Shown: piece after piece, positions 1-14,400 of the stretch
Layout of the letters: each line of letters starts with the position of its first letter
How positions within the stretch are numbered: the stretch's first letter is position 1
NCBI RefSeq assembly: GCF_000002995.4
Contig: NW_025062479.1
Coordinates: forward strand, 15,868,721 to 15,932,720
DNA from: Brugia malayi
Lineage: Eukaryota > Nematoda > Chromadorea > Rhabditida > Onchocercidae
DNA: 64,000 bases
Direction of reading: 5' to 3'
Notes under the pieces: model-generated
Database searches by the model: none
What the model saw: the letters and a program-made list of their open reading frames with translations, nothing else
What the model was told of the DNA's origin: nothing
Made by a program: the position numbers and the translations under genes

Positions 1-3000
1 ACTCTCCAAAATTTATGTTTTTGGAAACGATGTCCTTCAAATGACCTTTAGTGTTTGAAAAAAGCAGATGACAAAGATGAAAAAAATTGAAAACGCAAAA
101 ATCGTTGCTAGTTATATTTAATATGCGGACAGCGAAATGATAATGGAAATAAATACTGTGTTTTTATTTTTTTTTTCTTTCATCTCTTTCCTAAATTTCA
201 TCTAAGCTTACTTAACTACAATGAGGTCATTTTAATTCGTCCATTTTTGTAAATGTTGAATTACTGCATAATTCTTTTTTCTATTATTTATAAAATGTAA
301 TTATATTACAATGAAAAACATATAATTAAATATTATAAAGCACATATTCGGTGATAAACATGGATTGATTAAATAGATAAAAATCGATAGATTGTTATAG
401 ATTTAACAAGCCGAGTTTTTAAACAAAACCTGACTTAAATTTAAAAAAAAAAAAAAACAAGAAAACAAAAAAAGCAAAGAAAATATTAAATTGATGACAG
501 ATCAAATTAGTTTACTAATTTATATAAGCCTATTATTTTTAAAGTTTTTTCCATAAGTTTTGCTTAACATCCAGAGTAATAAAAAATTCGTCAAAATGAT
601 TTAGATTTAAAAAAGGGAAAAAGTGGGAAAAGACATAAATTTCCGAAAAAAGCAGATTTCATAGCACAAAAAATGTTAATTTCATTAAATTTATCTGCGA
701 ATGAAATAAATAATTTCAAATAGAATAAATCAATCAGTACCAGAAATATACTTGCCACAAAATTATGGGATAAAAATTAAGTAAGCAGTAATTAATCAAT
801 GATTGCTTTATTTGTATTGATAATTTTGATAACAATTTTGCAAATATAATAATTTTGTCTCAAATGTAATCCAAAATTATAGAGTTAATTGAAAGTTTAA
901 TAATTAATTCCAATTTTTCCTTATTTTTTCACTTCCCAAGCACTGTTTTAAGTTAACATAGACTTCATAATCTTAAATCAATTTTATCGAAATACTAAAA
1001 GATCATTGCGAATTCATTAAAACAACACTGAAAAAAGAAATGAAAATTGAATAAATCAGTGAAAAGGAATAAATGAAAGACAGGCACAATGTGAAAACAT
1101 GTTCATTTAATTCATTTTAATTTAAACATGTTCATTTATTTTTTATACTATCATATAAATTTATAAGTTGATTTGAGAAAAAAAAATAATATTTGAATGA
1201 ATTATTTATAGAGATGTAGAAAAAGAAAAAAACAATGTAAGTTGCTCTTTTTTCAATAAACCAAAATTACTCAGTGATGATAAGAAAAAAATGAATGAAA
1301 AGTAAGAAAAAAAACAAGGAGATTAGAAATCAAAAAATATAAATTAGAAATGATAATCGATTAAAATAACATTTGAAATTAGTACAGAAAAAAAAAGAAA
1401 AGAAATGAATTTGATTGAAGAAGGTGGAAAAAACTAAGAAATGATAAGGAAAATAGTTTCCAAATATGATTTTATCAGCAATTAGCAGAGAATGATAATT
1501 CATTTAAACTTATTATTAGACAAACAGTTCATTTTAGCAAAATATAAAAGTGTGCTGTAAATGATATCATAACCATTTAATTGCTGACTGAATTTTTTTT
1601 CTCAAATTTAATTATTGAAATGTAAAAATGATGAAAACTAAAATTTTTCAAATTTATCATACTAATTAAATATATAATCGCTATCATTCGTTTAGCAAAT
1701 AGTTTGAAACTATGCCTGTAATTTCAGTTTTTTGATAATGATTATATCATCATATATTACAAAAATATGAAGAGATCATATGTAGGCCATTATCAATTAA
1801 AAAAATTCATGTAATTTTTTGAAAAAAATTTTTGATTTAAATTCTGAAATCTATTTTTTTTTCTTTCTGTCTAAAGCTAAATTCGATAACTTAGCAATTA
1901 ATAAAAAATTTGAAAATTTCTTCTATCAATGAACGAATATTACAAAGAGAATAAAATTGTTATTCAACGATTTGACATAAAAATAAATAATAAATAATTA
2001 TTATTAAAAAAAAATAATTAAAAAATAATTAAAAAACAATAAAAAATAAAGAAACTGCAGAAATTGTCTAGTTAAAATAATTTTTCAAAAAAAAAAATAA
2101 TAAAATAAACAAAACTTTGATTAAGTGAATTAATTTTGCAAATTAATAAATTCATTGCAGAAGAAACAACAAGAAAAACATATGACATAATGAAAATATG
2201 GTTCAAAAGTGTTTTTACATATAAAATGGAATTTTATTTGAAAAAAATACTAGCAAAACAATTTGATAATATTGGCACTTGTACACAGTCCAGAAACGTT
2301 TTAAGAATTTAAAATATTTTTATTCAGCAAAAAACAAAAAAAAAAAAAAAGAACTAAAATTATAGGAAAAAAATAGAAGGAATAGAAAAAAGAAAAAAAT
2401 GGAGAGGTAGAGAGAGACAGGAAAGAAAAAAAGTAATTTTCATCGAATCAGTAAAATTATCTCATTTCTTTTTTCTGTTTTTTTTTCAACTTTTTCTCTC
2501 ATTCTAAAAATAAAATTCAAACATGAATGTAAAGATTTTTTTCTTTCGTCTTTTTTTTTTAATTTTTATTTCTGCTTTTCTCGAATAAAAATATTGGTCA
2601 TGTAGCAGATGAGAAAAAAACTATTGGAGGGAAATAAATGGAAAAAATTTTTTGGATAAAATAAGTTGGAGACGGCGAACAAAGAGAGAGATAGAAATAA
2701 ATTTCAATAGGAGAAGTATGACATTTTTTGAAAAAAGACTAAAAGGGTTTTGATAGTGTTAATTTGTTAGTATTAAAATTGGTGACAATAACTTATGTGA
2801 TGCATAATTTTTCTTCCTCTCTTTTTTTTCTCTCTCTCACTTTTACTTTCTCTCTTTCACCTTCTTTTCATTTTTGATTAAAGAAAAAATTATACAAAAT
2901 TTATATGGATTTGTTTAAAAAATTTCAATCATTTGATGATTATTTTTTAATTTTCGCCCGTTTCTACCTTTATTTCATATCCTACTTTCTGGTTCTCTCG

Positions 3001-4631
3001 CCTTCCTCCTTTGTATTTCTATTTTTCTTTTTTTTTCTATTTCCGTTTTTTACAGCTTTTCGTCCTTTTTTCTTTTGCTTATTCGAAAGATTTCTAATTT
3101 ATATTTTATCAAAATTTTAAATTTACTTTTTCAGAATTGAATTTTTTTCAGATGTTTGTTGATTTAAATGCTTGAATTATTTCGCTGTTTACATATGCAT
3201 ATCATTTAACAAATTAATGTAAATAGAAATAGAACCATTTAAATAAATATATATACAATGAAGAACAGTTACAAATAAGCTATTATGTTCATTTCATAAT
3301 AGAATTAATTTCCTCTTTTCTTTTTGCTTTTTAAATCTCACCCATTTTATTGTAATTTTTAAACCTTAATTATAATTTTCTTTAACTCTACGATGTTTGC
3401 TTCTTTTTCCATAATCACTGCATTAATCAAAACATTTGTCTGGAGTATTTAATGCATTTTGTCCATTTTCCATGTCTTTCTAACTTTCAAAAATTAAAAT
3501 AATATTACTTTACCCTTTCTTAATATTAATAAAATAACCTCACTGAATAAAAAATACCTCACCAATCTTTATTCTCCAAAATAACGTTCAACAGTTATGT
3601 TCAAATTGAGAATTGATAATTTTATCATTTTAGTTATAAAATAGATGGTTTCTCAATTTTATTAAAATTAATGCGCAATAAGATTTTGTAGAAGCACTTG
3701 ATAAATCATAACATTCAAAAATTGAGAATTGATAATTGAATGTCATTGATGAATTAATGAAAAATTAATTCTTCAATATCACTTTAAAGAATGCAAAATA
3801 TCACTTAATTTATCGATGAAATTAACTAAAGATTTTAACAAAATCCAGAAATACTTAAAAAATATTAACAAAATACGAATTTGAAATTCTTTAATAAATA
3901 CTAATTATCTTTTAGATGATAATGGAAATTTAACAGTGCTATAATAGATAGTGAGAAAAAATATATTTGTTTTCTGTATTTTGCGGTATTTATTTCTGGG
4001 ATTTTATTTTGTAATGTTAGACGGACAAAATCCTGACAGTACTGAAATATGTTGGAATATATTTCCGAATATTTTCAAAACATTTTTCAAAAAAAAGATG
4101 CATCATCAGTAAATGATCCAATTTTGTCAATTTATACTGATAAAGATGGTGAAACATTCATAGATGATCTTATATACTACCACCAAAATATTTATTATAA
4201 TCGATCGAATCAATTTAGCAAATAGAGTGGTTTTTCGAAAAAAATTTTCAGTAAGTTTGATGTAAAAGTTTTGAAATTTCTCGAAGTATATAAATAAAAA
4301 CAACCTGCCTTATCAAATTAAAAAAAGAATAAAACGTACAGTTTGTTAAATACTAAATTTTTTAAAAAAAAATTGTCCAAAATCATAAATGCATACAAAT
4401 TAAGATAACAAAAAAAAGGCGAAGATGGAAAGAAAAAATTTGGTGCTAATTATATGAAATATGTTATTTTAGAAATTCAATAAAAATTTATTGTAAACAT
4501 CAAAAATTTCATTTAATATCAAATAAAAAACATGCAATTGCAGAGATTAGGATGGAAAAGAAAATTTGAAGTATAGCATGATATTGTCGTTAAGTTTAGG
4601 CCAATATTTAAGCTAAGATAGAATAGTTTCG

Positions 4632-4664
<33 letters not shown>

Positions 4665-7600
4665 AAAATAGAGTAGAGTTTTATACAAAAACTTGTTTAG
4701 ATTTACTCTACAGATGTGAACTAGGAAAAGTAATAAAACTTGATGGCATTAAATCAAAAAAAAAAAATGAATAAATCGAACAAATATTTCATTATAAAAA
4801 TGAACTTAAACAGATAAAGTTGTTTTAACAGGAATTTTGCACCTTTTGCTTAAGAGCTGAAGCGCGAAATCGATTTAATGGCATGCAAGAAAGCTCTTTT
4901 TTTGAAAAAAGTGTACTTAAGTATAGCAATGAAAAGTTAAATTTATCGATGTAGTTTTATCGAAGAATAAAATTCAAAAATGGATAATAAAAAATAAAAA
5001 TGAAAAATACTGAGATTACATAACTTATAATTTTATTTACCAAAATGTTTATTTAATTCCAGTAGAATTAACTATAAGAATAATTTATTTCATCCAAAAT
5101 AAAACATTTGGATTATCTATGAATTTCGAAATTTAATAAATTATTTCACAATTTGTGATAATAACGATAATAAATGTGCTAATAATAAATGATAACGATA
5201 ATAGTAATAATTAATGGTTAATGATAATAATAAGAAGAGCAATAATAATAACATTAACAATAATAAATAACAAAATGACGATGGTAGTAAGTATAGTAAC
5301 CCGAATTATAATAATGCTGGTGATAACAGCAATAATTGACAAGCTATAATAATATTGATTAAATCAATTGTTTTACTCAGTCGGAAATTATCTTGAACTT
5401 ATCATTTATATCACTTGTAAAGGACTGAAAATTTACAAGAATATTTACATTTACATACTTTCCTCCAATCTATTTCTTCGATTAACGTTAAGATAAATTA
5501 TCTTTTTGTCATTAAATGATGATAATGACATGATTATCTTCTTTATGATAATATAATAGCAACGATAACAGTAACAATGATTCTTAATGAAATATTATAG
5601 ATCCACTAAGTTTTAGATTTGAGCGCAATGGAAAATCATGTCCTGCAATACCTGGTGGGACGTTAAGAAGATGAAATGTTGCTGCTTAGTGGGCGGTAAT
5701 TGTCTTCCCTCTTTCTTTTCTTTCTCTCACATCCATCCCTTCATTCATTTATCTGTTGTTTAATAAAAGAAATTCATTGAGAATTCTTACAAATTTTCAA
5801 TCATTCATCAGAAAATAAAATTTTGAAAAACACAATTTGATAAAATTAGACAAGTCAGAAAATAAATATTAGAAATGTTAGTAATAATTATGAAAAGGAT
5901 AAATAAATATTACAAAATCTTAATAAAGCCGTATATAAATAACATTTTATCGTCGCAATATGAATTCAAAGATCACAATGATAATAATAAAGAAGAAAAA
6001 AGAAAAGAAAAAATACGATCTAAAAAATGTAAAAATGAAAATGGCATAAAATTTAGGAAGTTGAAAACTTGAAGTGATTAGAAAATTACAGAAATTAACT
6101 GGTAAAGTATTTGAAACAAAATGGAATGATTCATTATTTTATGGGCGTTATAATTGTTAAATTGAAAAAAAAAAAGTTCAATTGAATAAAATGGAATGTG
6201 CAGTTAATTATTATCAATGCTATTAAATATTGGCTATTGCTTAAATGATGTAACTATTTTTATCGCTTGTTATCATCTAATTAATCAAACATTATTCATG
6301 AAAATAATTAGGAAATAAACAATACATGATAAAATAAGGCATAACCAATAAAATCAAAAAAATTAAAGCTAATATGATTTATTGAATTTGTTAATAATTA
6401 AAAACAAAAAAAAAATGTTTTAGTACAAATTTGTTTTTAAATATAAACTTCATTTTCAGGTAATTTGATAAATTTGTTAGATGATAAAATATTTCACAAC
6501 TACTACTAATGATATTGAAATGAAATAGAAAAGTTTTACCAGCGAACATTTTAATTTATAATTTCGATCACTCATGGAATTTCTCACTAAAATATCATTA
6601 ATCAAAGACAAAAGAAAATTTGAAATAATTGATAGCTTTCCACCTCTGCTTAGATTAAACTGAAATTAGAAACTATCATAACTATCACAGTAATACATTT
6701 TTAAATAGTGTTATTGCAGAAGAATACTGAAAATACAACAGATCGATTGAAAAAAAGAAATAATCAGATAATAGATATGAAAAAATAATTTTGAAAATAC
6801 AATTGAAAAAAGGAAGTCAATTATGATCTAACTTTTACGAATTTATGGTTATACTATGCTATTATCATAATTAGGAATGTGTGAGAATAAACAATTGGTG
6901 ATAATTTTTCTTTTGAAATAAATTACCAAAAAGTAATAATTTGAAAAAAGGGAAGTTATAATGAACATTACAATGAGAAATGAGAAATAAATTAAGAGAT
7001 TAGATTTTTTTCACGTTAGAGTAACTAATTTATTTGTTTAATAAGAATAAAAAAAGGGAAAGGTTTATAAAGTTTCACGAGGTATTTATTTTGTAAAAGG
7101 ATATGTCTTTTAACTTTTTCTTTTTTTCTTCCTTCCTGCCATTTTTCCTTCCTTTCTTTCTTTTCATTCATCCTTTTTCTTTCAATTTTTTTTGAAAAAA
7201 TTTTCTTTAAAATAATAATTTTTGTCAAATATATCAAAATGAACTCATTAAAAAAAAAAAAAAAAATGTGGAAATTTTATCTTCAACATGAAATTTTGGA
7301 TTAAAGTAAACGCAATGTTATAGAGTTAAAAAATAAGGAAAACAAAAAAATACCAAAGTAATATAAACATGACTTTTCACTTTGAAGTATGAATATGACA
7401 AATATTTTCATAATAAGATGAAAAAAAATTGCTAATAATAAATAATAAGCGTAAAAATGGTAAAATATGAATATTGATAAAATATCATTAATAATTATAC
7501 GTCGATAAATCAATACTGTTAAAATAACTTATGAAAAAAATTAAATCAAATTAATTTTGAATATAATACGAGAATAAAAAAAAGCAAATTTTGAATGAGT

Positions 7601-8358
7601 AAAAATTACAGCATTTGAAGGAAATGAATGGAAACTTAAAGTAAATTAAATCAAATTAAAACGAATTTATATCAAAAATGTTTTGTTGAATCAAATAAAA
7701 TTGAGTAAATTTCATATTTAAAACTATTGTTATAAACAAATTAACTGTAAAAATTTTTTTTTGAGAAGCAAAAAAAAAGAGGAAAAGGGAAATATTTATT
7801 AAACATAATCAGAAAAGAAAAAGCGAAATGATAGAAGAGAAGAAATGATATCAATTTAAAAAAAAAAAAAAATGTAAAGATAGTGATAACAGCAAGAATA
7901 GCAGGAGAAAGGGTAAATGGTTGATATGAAGAAAAAAAAGTGGAAAGGTATTTCTACCGCGGAGAAAATGATAACAAAGTATAAGGGCAGGAAAACGGAA
8001 TTTCGGAAAAGGATAGAAAAAGGAATGGATGAACGGAAAAAAGATATTTCATTGGCAATTAAAATGTATATTGAGAAGAAAAGAACGGAGATAGTTCCGT
8101 CTTCTATCACCTTGCACCCATCACCTTCCAATCATGAATGATTCGTCTTCGTTTCGCTTAAATTTTCAAGTTCACTTTTATTCGAGAATTCATTTCTTAT
8201 CTATCTACTATATCTTCCTCTCTCTCTCCCTCTCTCTGTTTGTTTTTCTCTCACGCTATGCCTATTTTTCTGTCACCAAATGATAAGTGTTAAAAAAAGT
8301 TTCAGTTAAATTTGAATTATTTAAAAGTAAAAATATGCTTCCTCAGTGTAATTTGTGC

Positions 8359-8392
<34 letters not shown>

Positions 8393-8638
8393 AAAAAGAA
8401 AACCTTTTAATAATTATTAAATGATTTTTTTCTTTTATGAAATATTAAAGATATTTTTCCAAATACATGTGATTATATAGTAATTAAATGTTAAAAATAT
8501 TTTTTTGAATGATTTTTAAAACAATTGGATGATAACTTTTATGATAAAAACTCATCATCATTTTCTTTCATCGTTTTGTGTTTGTTACATTATTACTTCT
8601 TTTTAGTATTACTGCAAATCAGTGATTCTTTATCATTG
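1..8638. other. A+T-rich stretch without a recognised gene
   Basis: I found no open frame or exon chain that I can assign here. Short open frames in this stretch are low-complexity products of poly-A, poly-T or polypurine DNA. The stretch holds homopolymer tracts (a T run near 4630-4661 and an A run near 8360-8390), scattered AAT/ATA trinucleotide tracts near 5160-5340, and one less A+T-rich island at about 5635-5715. It lies downstream of the glypican gene, so undetected 3' exons or UTR of that gene could be in it. Confidence 0.5.
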
Positions 8639-8741
8639 CTATGCATTGCCTATCGGGAGTGATGAAAATACGATAAGAATTGAAAAACTTTGAACTAAAT
8701 TTTTCTCGCCAGAGTTTTTGTCAGGAAAATTGCCATATAAT
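8639..8741 (-). CDS. Possible last exon of the glypican (GPI-signal-like tail)
   Basis: This 103-base frame would supply the one base needed to finish the codon left open by the exon at 10387-10284. It then encodes 33 residues and a TAG stop. It begins LYGNFPDKNSGEKN, with one Ser-Gly pair that could carry a glycan chain, and ends in a hydrophobic tail (SFSILIVFSSLPIG) like a GPI-attachment signal. Phase and content fit, giving a protein of 440 residues. The acceptor (GGTTAG) is poor, and glypicans usually have about 60-100 more residues with several Ser-Gly pairs. The real 3' exons may lie elsewhere. Confidence 0.33.
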
Positions 8742-10283
8742 CTAACCATTTTAAAAGTTTGTTGATCACATACATTAATTTATTGACTTTATTACTGCAA
8801 TATTTTAAATGAATTTATTCCTTTTTTAACTCTTTGAACTAAATTTGCATATTTTGAAATTTTGATTAAAATCCTAATAAAGATTATTTAAGTTCAAATT
8901 TTAGTCTTATTAAGCAATTTTCACAATTCAAATTTGTGTAGGAGAAATAAAAACTGTTGTAGCTTTTTTTCTTCTTTTTCCGCATTTATCATCACGCATA
9001 AGAAAATTTAACATATTATTGGAAAATACCATTAAACCTAAAATTTAATTTCATAACATTCAAATTTTCAATTATTTGAACGAAAAATGAGGAAGTAAAA
9101 TATTTGTTAACTAAAACAAAAAATAAAACAGAAGAAAAGAAAAGATAAACAAGCTGTACATCAAATGAAACTACAGGAAGTTACAAAGAATTATGCTTCG
9201 GAATTGTGACGAATTTTTGATTTTTTTTTTGTCGGAAGCAAAATTTCAAAAGCAAATTTATCCTTTTTCACTCTCACTGAATGATGTGCACTCTTTTCTA
9301 TCCTACTTCATCCTATTCCATCTCTTCATTTTAGCTTTTTTTTCTTTAAAATTATAATCAAATAATTCATATAGCTTAATCATCTCTAAAACCTCTTAAA
9401 CCAGAAGCGCACTTTTCTCCAAAAACTATTTTCCTTCTGCTCTTCACAACCTTTCCTTTTATCCTTTTATTATTGAATTTTCCTTTGAATTACCATCAAT
9501 CGATCTTATTTATCTTAACGATGAGAAAATCATCTGAGTCAATTTTTGATGCCAAATACAAAAGTTGGAAGATGGTGCTTAACATTTAATTTATTTAAAA
9601 TTTTAAATTATATTTATTAAGTCGGAAATGGAACAAATAAATAGTTAATAAGACATAGTACTAATAAAGAAAAAAAAAGACGGGAATACATGTCATCTAT
9701 AATAAAATAAGAATATTTCTTGAAGATTAAAAATTGATGCTATACCAAAGTTACATACCAAAATGTCATATCAATCAAATTTCAATTTCATCATATGAAA
9801 TTCTAATTTAATCACCAAAACATTACACCAAAAATAGAACCTAACAAATTTCTTTAAAAAGTAAACCTCGAAGAAATGCACTTTTAAAAGGTAAACAATT
9901 TTGCAAAGAATGAAATAATCAACACTATATATATAAATAGATTTTTTTATTTAGTTTGTTGTTATTTTTTAATATCATTAATGGTTGAAGAAAATAAAAT
10001 TTCCGCAGTTTTTATTTCTATTAATGGAAAATAAAAGAAAAAAGAACAAAAACTCGAAGCAGATTTTGCTATACATATGGGATAGTTATTGAAAATTATT
10101 TTTATCTTATTTGTTATGTAAATTTAAAATCTGCATATTTTGCTGATGATATTTAAGTACTTATATGACCTTCGTGCTGAAGTATTCATATAAAATGCAA
10201 GATAATTTATACTAAGTTTTTTTTTTCGTGAATTAAAAATAAATAAATAGAATGAGAAGGAAAAAAAAAAAAAAAAGAATTAC
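8742..10283. other. Non-coding stretch between glypican exon 7 and the doubtful exon 8
   Basis: No exon was recognised on either strand. If exon 8 is real this is a 1.5 kb intron. It starts on the minus strand with GTAATTC after the ...GTTAG exon end and a poly-A tract. Confidence 0.4.
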
Positions 10284-11410
10284 CTAACGTCAATAGAAAC
10301 AGTATTGTTCCAGCATTCCAGTGTTCGTAATGGATGATTACAAATATTGTTGACAAGTTGTCGCCACCAACCAACATATATCGTAAACTGAAAAGTGAAA
10401 TAGGAAAAGAAATCAATTAGTATTTTTATTATTTTAATTTAATATTAAAGTATCTAAACAACAATATTATTAATATTATTTTTCAACTCAACTAGCTTTT
10501 TGAACTACTAAACTCGATATTAAAAAAATAAAAGCTGGGATTAATTATGGTTACTATTAAACTCTATATAAAAAAACTTGTATTAATTCTATTGTCAAGT
10601 CTCCATCCCGATAAAAGTAATGCATTCTGTGACTATATTTTTGACATTTGCCCCGGTCAATTTAAATAAATTCTTACTTTCTGCATTATCGATCGTAGCA
10701 TCAAATAATGCTTACAGCATCATAATTTTCTTGCTTTTGCTGTTTTACTTAATATACAGTATTACATGCGAACAATAATAACATGCTGGAATGATACAGT
10801 ATGGTGGCAAAGTGATACTGTATATGCTTGGGTGATACGGTTTTATATTTGAACAGTGCTATGTGATGTTTGAGTATCACCAAAGATTTATAAGTGAACC
10901 GAGAAAATTATCATACTGAACTCATCTTTTGTACTAAAAATTTTTCAAAATTTACTGAAAATAAACTTTCAAAAATCTGATAAGATAATTCTTCTTTGTC
11001 TAATGCTTTCCTTTTTGATCAGAAAAAGAGTTAAAAAGATTAATAGCATTATATAATAGCGCATTTTTTCATATGTAAAGTTTGAAAATATTTTACCAAA
11101 TCATCACATTGATGCTTATTTTTCGGGAAATTTCGAACACTTCCTATCACTTTTTCTCAAAAAATTTCAACCAATTTGATTGATTATTATCTCGAGGTTA
11201 GTTTATAAAGATTTTCTTGTTATACACTGCCTGCTTTGGATTATATTTTTCAAGAAAAGAAAAATGGAAAATTAAAATGTATTAACGGCAAATAAAAAAT
11301 TTTTAGAGAGGGATAATAGCGGTTTTTTTCTTTTTTTAATATGAAAGATTATGGCCTAAAGTTTTCTGCTTCATTTCATGTGTCGTTTTGATAAATTGTC
11401 CTTAACGACA

Positions 11411-11447
<37 letters not shown>

Positions 11448-14400
11448 GGGGGGGGAGGGGGGAAGAACTTAATTAAACCAGTTAATGTGATGAATGTGGA
11501 AGCAAAAAGAAAGCATAAAATTGGCATCATTGATTGACATATATGATTAAAAAGATTTCAGAACAGTATCTGCGAATAGGTTCAATGAAGAGAGAGAAAA
11601 AGAAGGAAAGAAAGAAAGAAAGGTCTAAAAAAAATGAATAATTAGAAAAATCCAGAAATAATTAAAAATGTAATAAAGTTATCTATGAATGTGATAAACA
11701 GCTGGAATAATGGTTTACTATTTAATTATCCTATTTCATTCCAATCTCTCGCTTTCACTTAGTTTAAACCATGATCTTATATCAATACAAAATTAATTCA
11801 AATTAGTGTTTAAAATAAATTGCATAAATGCTATTCTTCAGAGCAGAGAAAGAAATTCAAGCAATAAATAAAATTCTAAAAATAAATAAAAAATTATTGC
11901 ATGCGTTGTGTAAAGTAAAACAAACATCGGTGAAACTAAATTATTTAATATAATTATGTTTTAGGCATTCCTGTGACTTATGCTACATCTGTCTATCATC
12001 GATTAGATTAATCACTTATTAAGATCAATCACTACGAGTAGTGACAGTTTGCTCAGATAGTAATTTAGCTATTTAATTATTCTATTTCAATTCAAATGTC
12101 TTATTATTCTTCTTTTTGTCTAAAAATTTAATCCTATGCCAATAAAAATTTAATTTAAATTAATAATTGAAATAATTACAAACATACTATTCTTTACAGT
12201 AATGTTATCACTGCTGTGACATGTGTCAGTCGTACTTTTTTTAATTTATCCCAAAATTTTCGAATTTTTATGATTATATAATTTGCTGTATCAGAAATAA
12301 TGTTCTTTGTGTAATGCTAACAAATAAATATAAATAATCATTTTATTTAAAATATAGAATTTATTTCGAATTTGAAAGAAATGAAACGAAAGAAAGAAAG
12401 AAAAAGTACTGCTCAATTCATGTATTTAGAATTGCTTTTTATTTAAACCGGAATTTTTTTCTCTTAATTTTTCCTTTAAATAAACTATTATTATGGTAAT
12501 TTCAAAAGCTTGTAAAATAGTATTTGTACTTCGAAATTAGCTTAAAACTTTAAGTTTATTAGTGTAATACATTATCACTTTTCCTTTCTCTCTCTCGCCC
12601 TCACTTTCTTTTTTCCCTTGTTCTATTTACATAACATTTGTTTATGCTATTAGCAATACATAAATCTCTTTTCTTCAACTTTCAATGAAAAAAAGAGAAA
12701 AATTGTATACAACGATATTTTACTATGTAATAAGATATTTTTCAAAGGGAAAAATGGAATGTGAAGTTTTTCTTTTTTCCTTTTATTTTTAAATTTTGAA
12801 ATTTAATAAAATTTGCCTTTCGTTTGTTTCCTTTCTATCCACATAACACTTGTTTTTTGTTTTAAAATATGTTTAAACTTTTTTCTTTTTTTGATGTTAT
12901 CAAATAAAAAAGCAGAAATGCTTAAAATTTTGAAAATAATTGCTGGTAAGTTAATTTTTTTGTATAGAAATATTTTAAAATTGCATAAGTTAAATTTCAA
13001 TCATTCAATTTTTTTCTAACCTGTCGAATCATGAATACTGCTCGTCGCTGTACAGGATCCGGCTTGTGGTAATCAATATGTCGAATGGTATCTGGTGTTT
13101 TAGCAAAATTAATTCGACCACATTTCTTTAGTACTGTTTTAGCAATCACTGGAGCTTTCATTTCCATTGCATATGAAATTGATCGAATGATACCTTTTTC
13201 AAGCTAGAAAAGAAAATAAACATTTATTATGATAATAACTATAATTAGTTAATCGAAATAAACGATTTTTTTTCAATTACAGATATTCGATGCTATCTAG
13301 TAAATTTTAATTAAAAAATATTTGATTAGTAATTAATTCATTTTATATGATGTGAAAATACTCAATTAAAATGTGCTTTTATTCGGACTAATTATCTCAA
13401 TTGATATTTTGACGTTTTGCTAAACTTTTAATTGTTTGCATCATGTAAGAGTATTGATTATATTGAATCAAAAGAATTCAAAAGAAAATTCTAACAATTA
13501 AAATTAAGCATAAATAGCAATAAGAATATTGAAAGTCATACTTTGACTAGTGATTAATTAAATGCTTCATTTTATTTGAAATGGAAATAATTAAAATGTG
13601 CTTTTTTGCACTAATTATCTTAAGAAAAAAGAAGTAATCTAAAATGGATATAATAAATAGATACAATTAGTATTACGATAAGGAAAAAAACAAACATTTG
13701 CCATGATGATGACAATAATTATTACTAATCGAAATTAACAACTTTTGCAATTATAGATACACAATCTATCAAATAATTTGAAAAAAAAAAATCTTTAAAA
13801 GATGTTATCATGCAAATAATTTTTTTTTTTTATTTTATGGCTTTTTGGAAGCTTTTTCATTTATTATGATTAAAATATACGATCAAAAATATTATTTATA
13901 ACATAAAAATTCAAAATGACTAATAAGTTAGCACAAACAAATAAATAAACAAATGATGCAAGCAAATAAGCAAAAAAAAAAAAAAAAATTGACTTGTTGA
14001 CTCATGTAAAAATAAACAAATAATTAGCAAATAATAATTAAATTGAGAAAGAGCTATAAATTAAATGCCAAATTTATTTGAAATATACCTCAGCGAAACC
14101 TTTGTCGAAATTGACAGTCAATTTTTGCAAAATTGGTATAAAACTATCCCAATCACTTGCACTTTCATGCAAACATTCATACATTACATGCTTGCAATCA
14201 TCACTGCAGTAATCGTTTATTTCTTTTTTCATTGGAATACAAAGTGATGAACAAGTTGTCATCATATTTGCATGCTGTATTATGCATGAATTATTAACAA
14301 CTTCAACTTCCATAGCTAATCTTAAAAAAATGTCAATTAATAAAATTTAAATTGTAAATTAATTTTGTTACTTAAAATTTCAAAAAAAAAAAAATGTGGA

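Noticed and set aside
2905..3120. Phe-rich 71-codon frame
   Set aside because: Low-complexity translation of poly-T and CT-rich DNA.
7856..8141. Overlapping frames on both strands near 7856-8141
   Set aside because: The plus-strand frame is Lys/Glu-rich from polypurine DNA and the minus-strand frame is Phe/Ser-rich from its complement; no domain or splice support.
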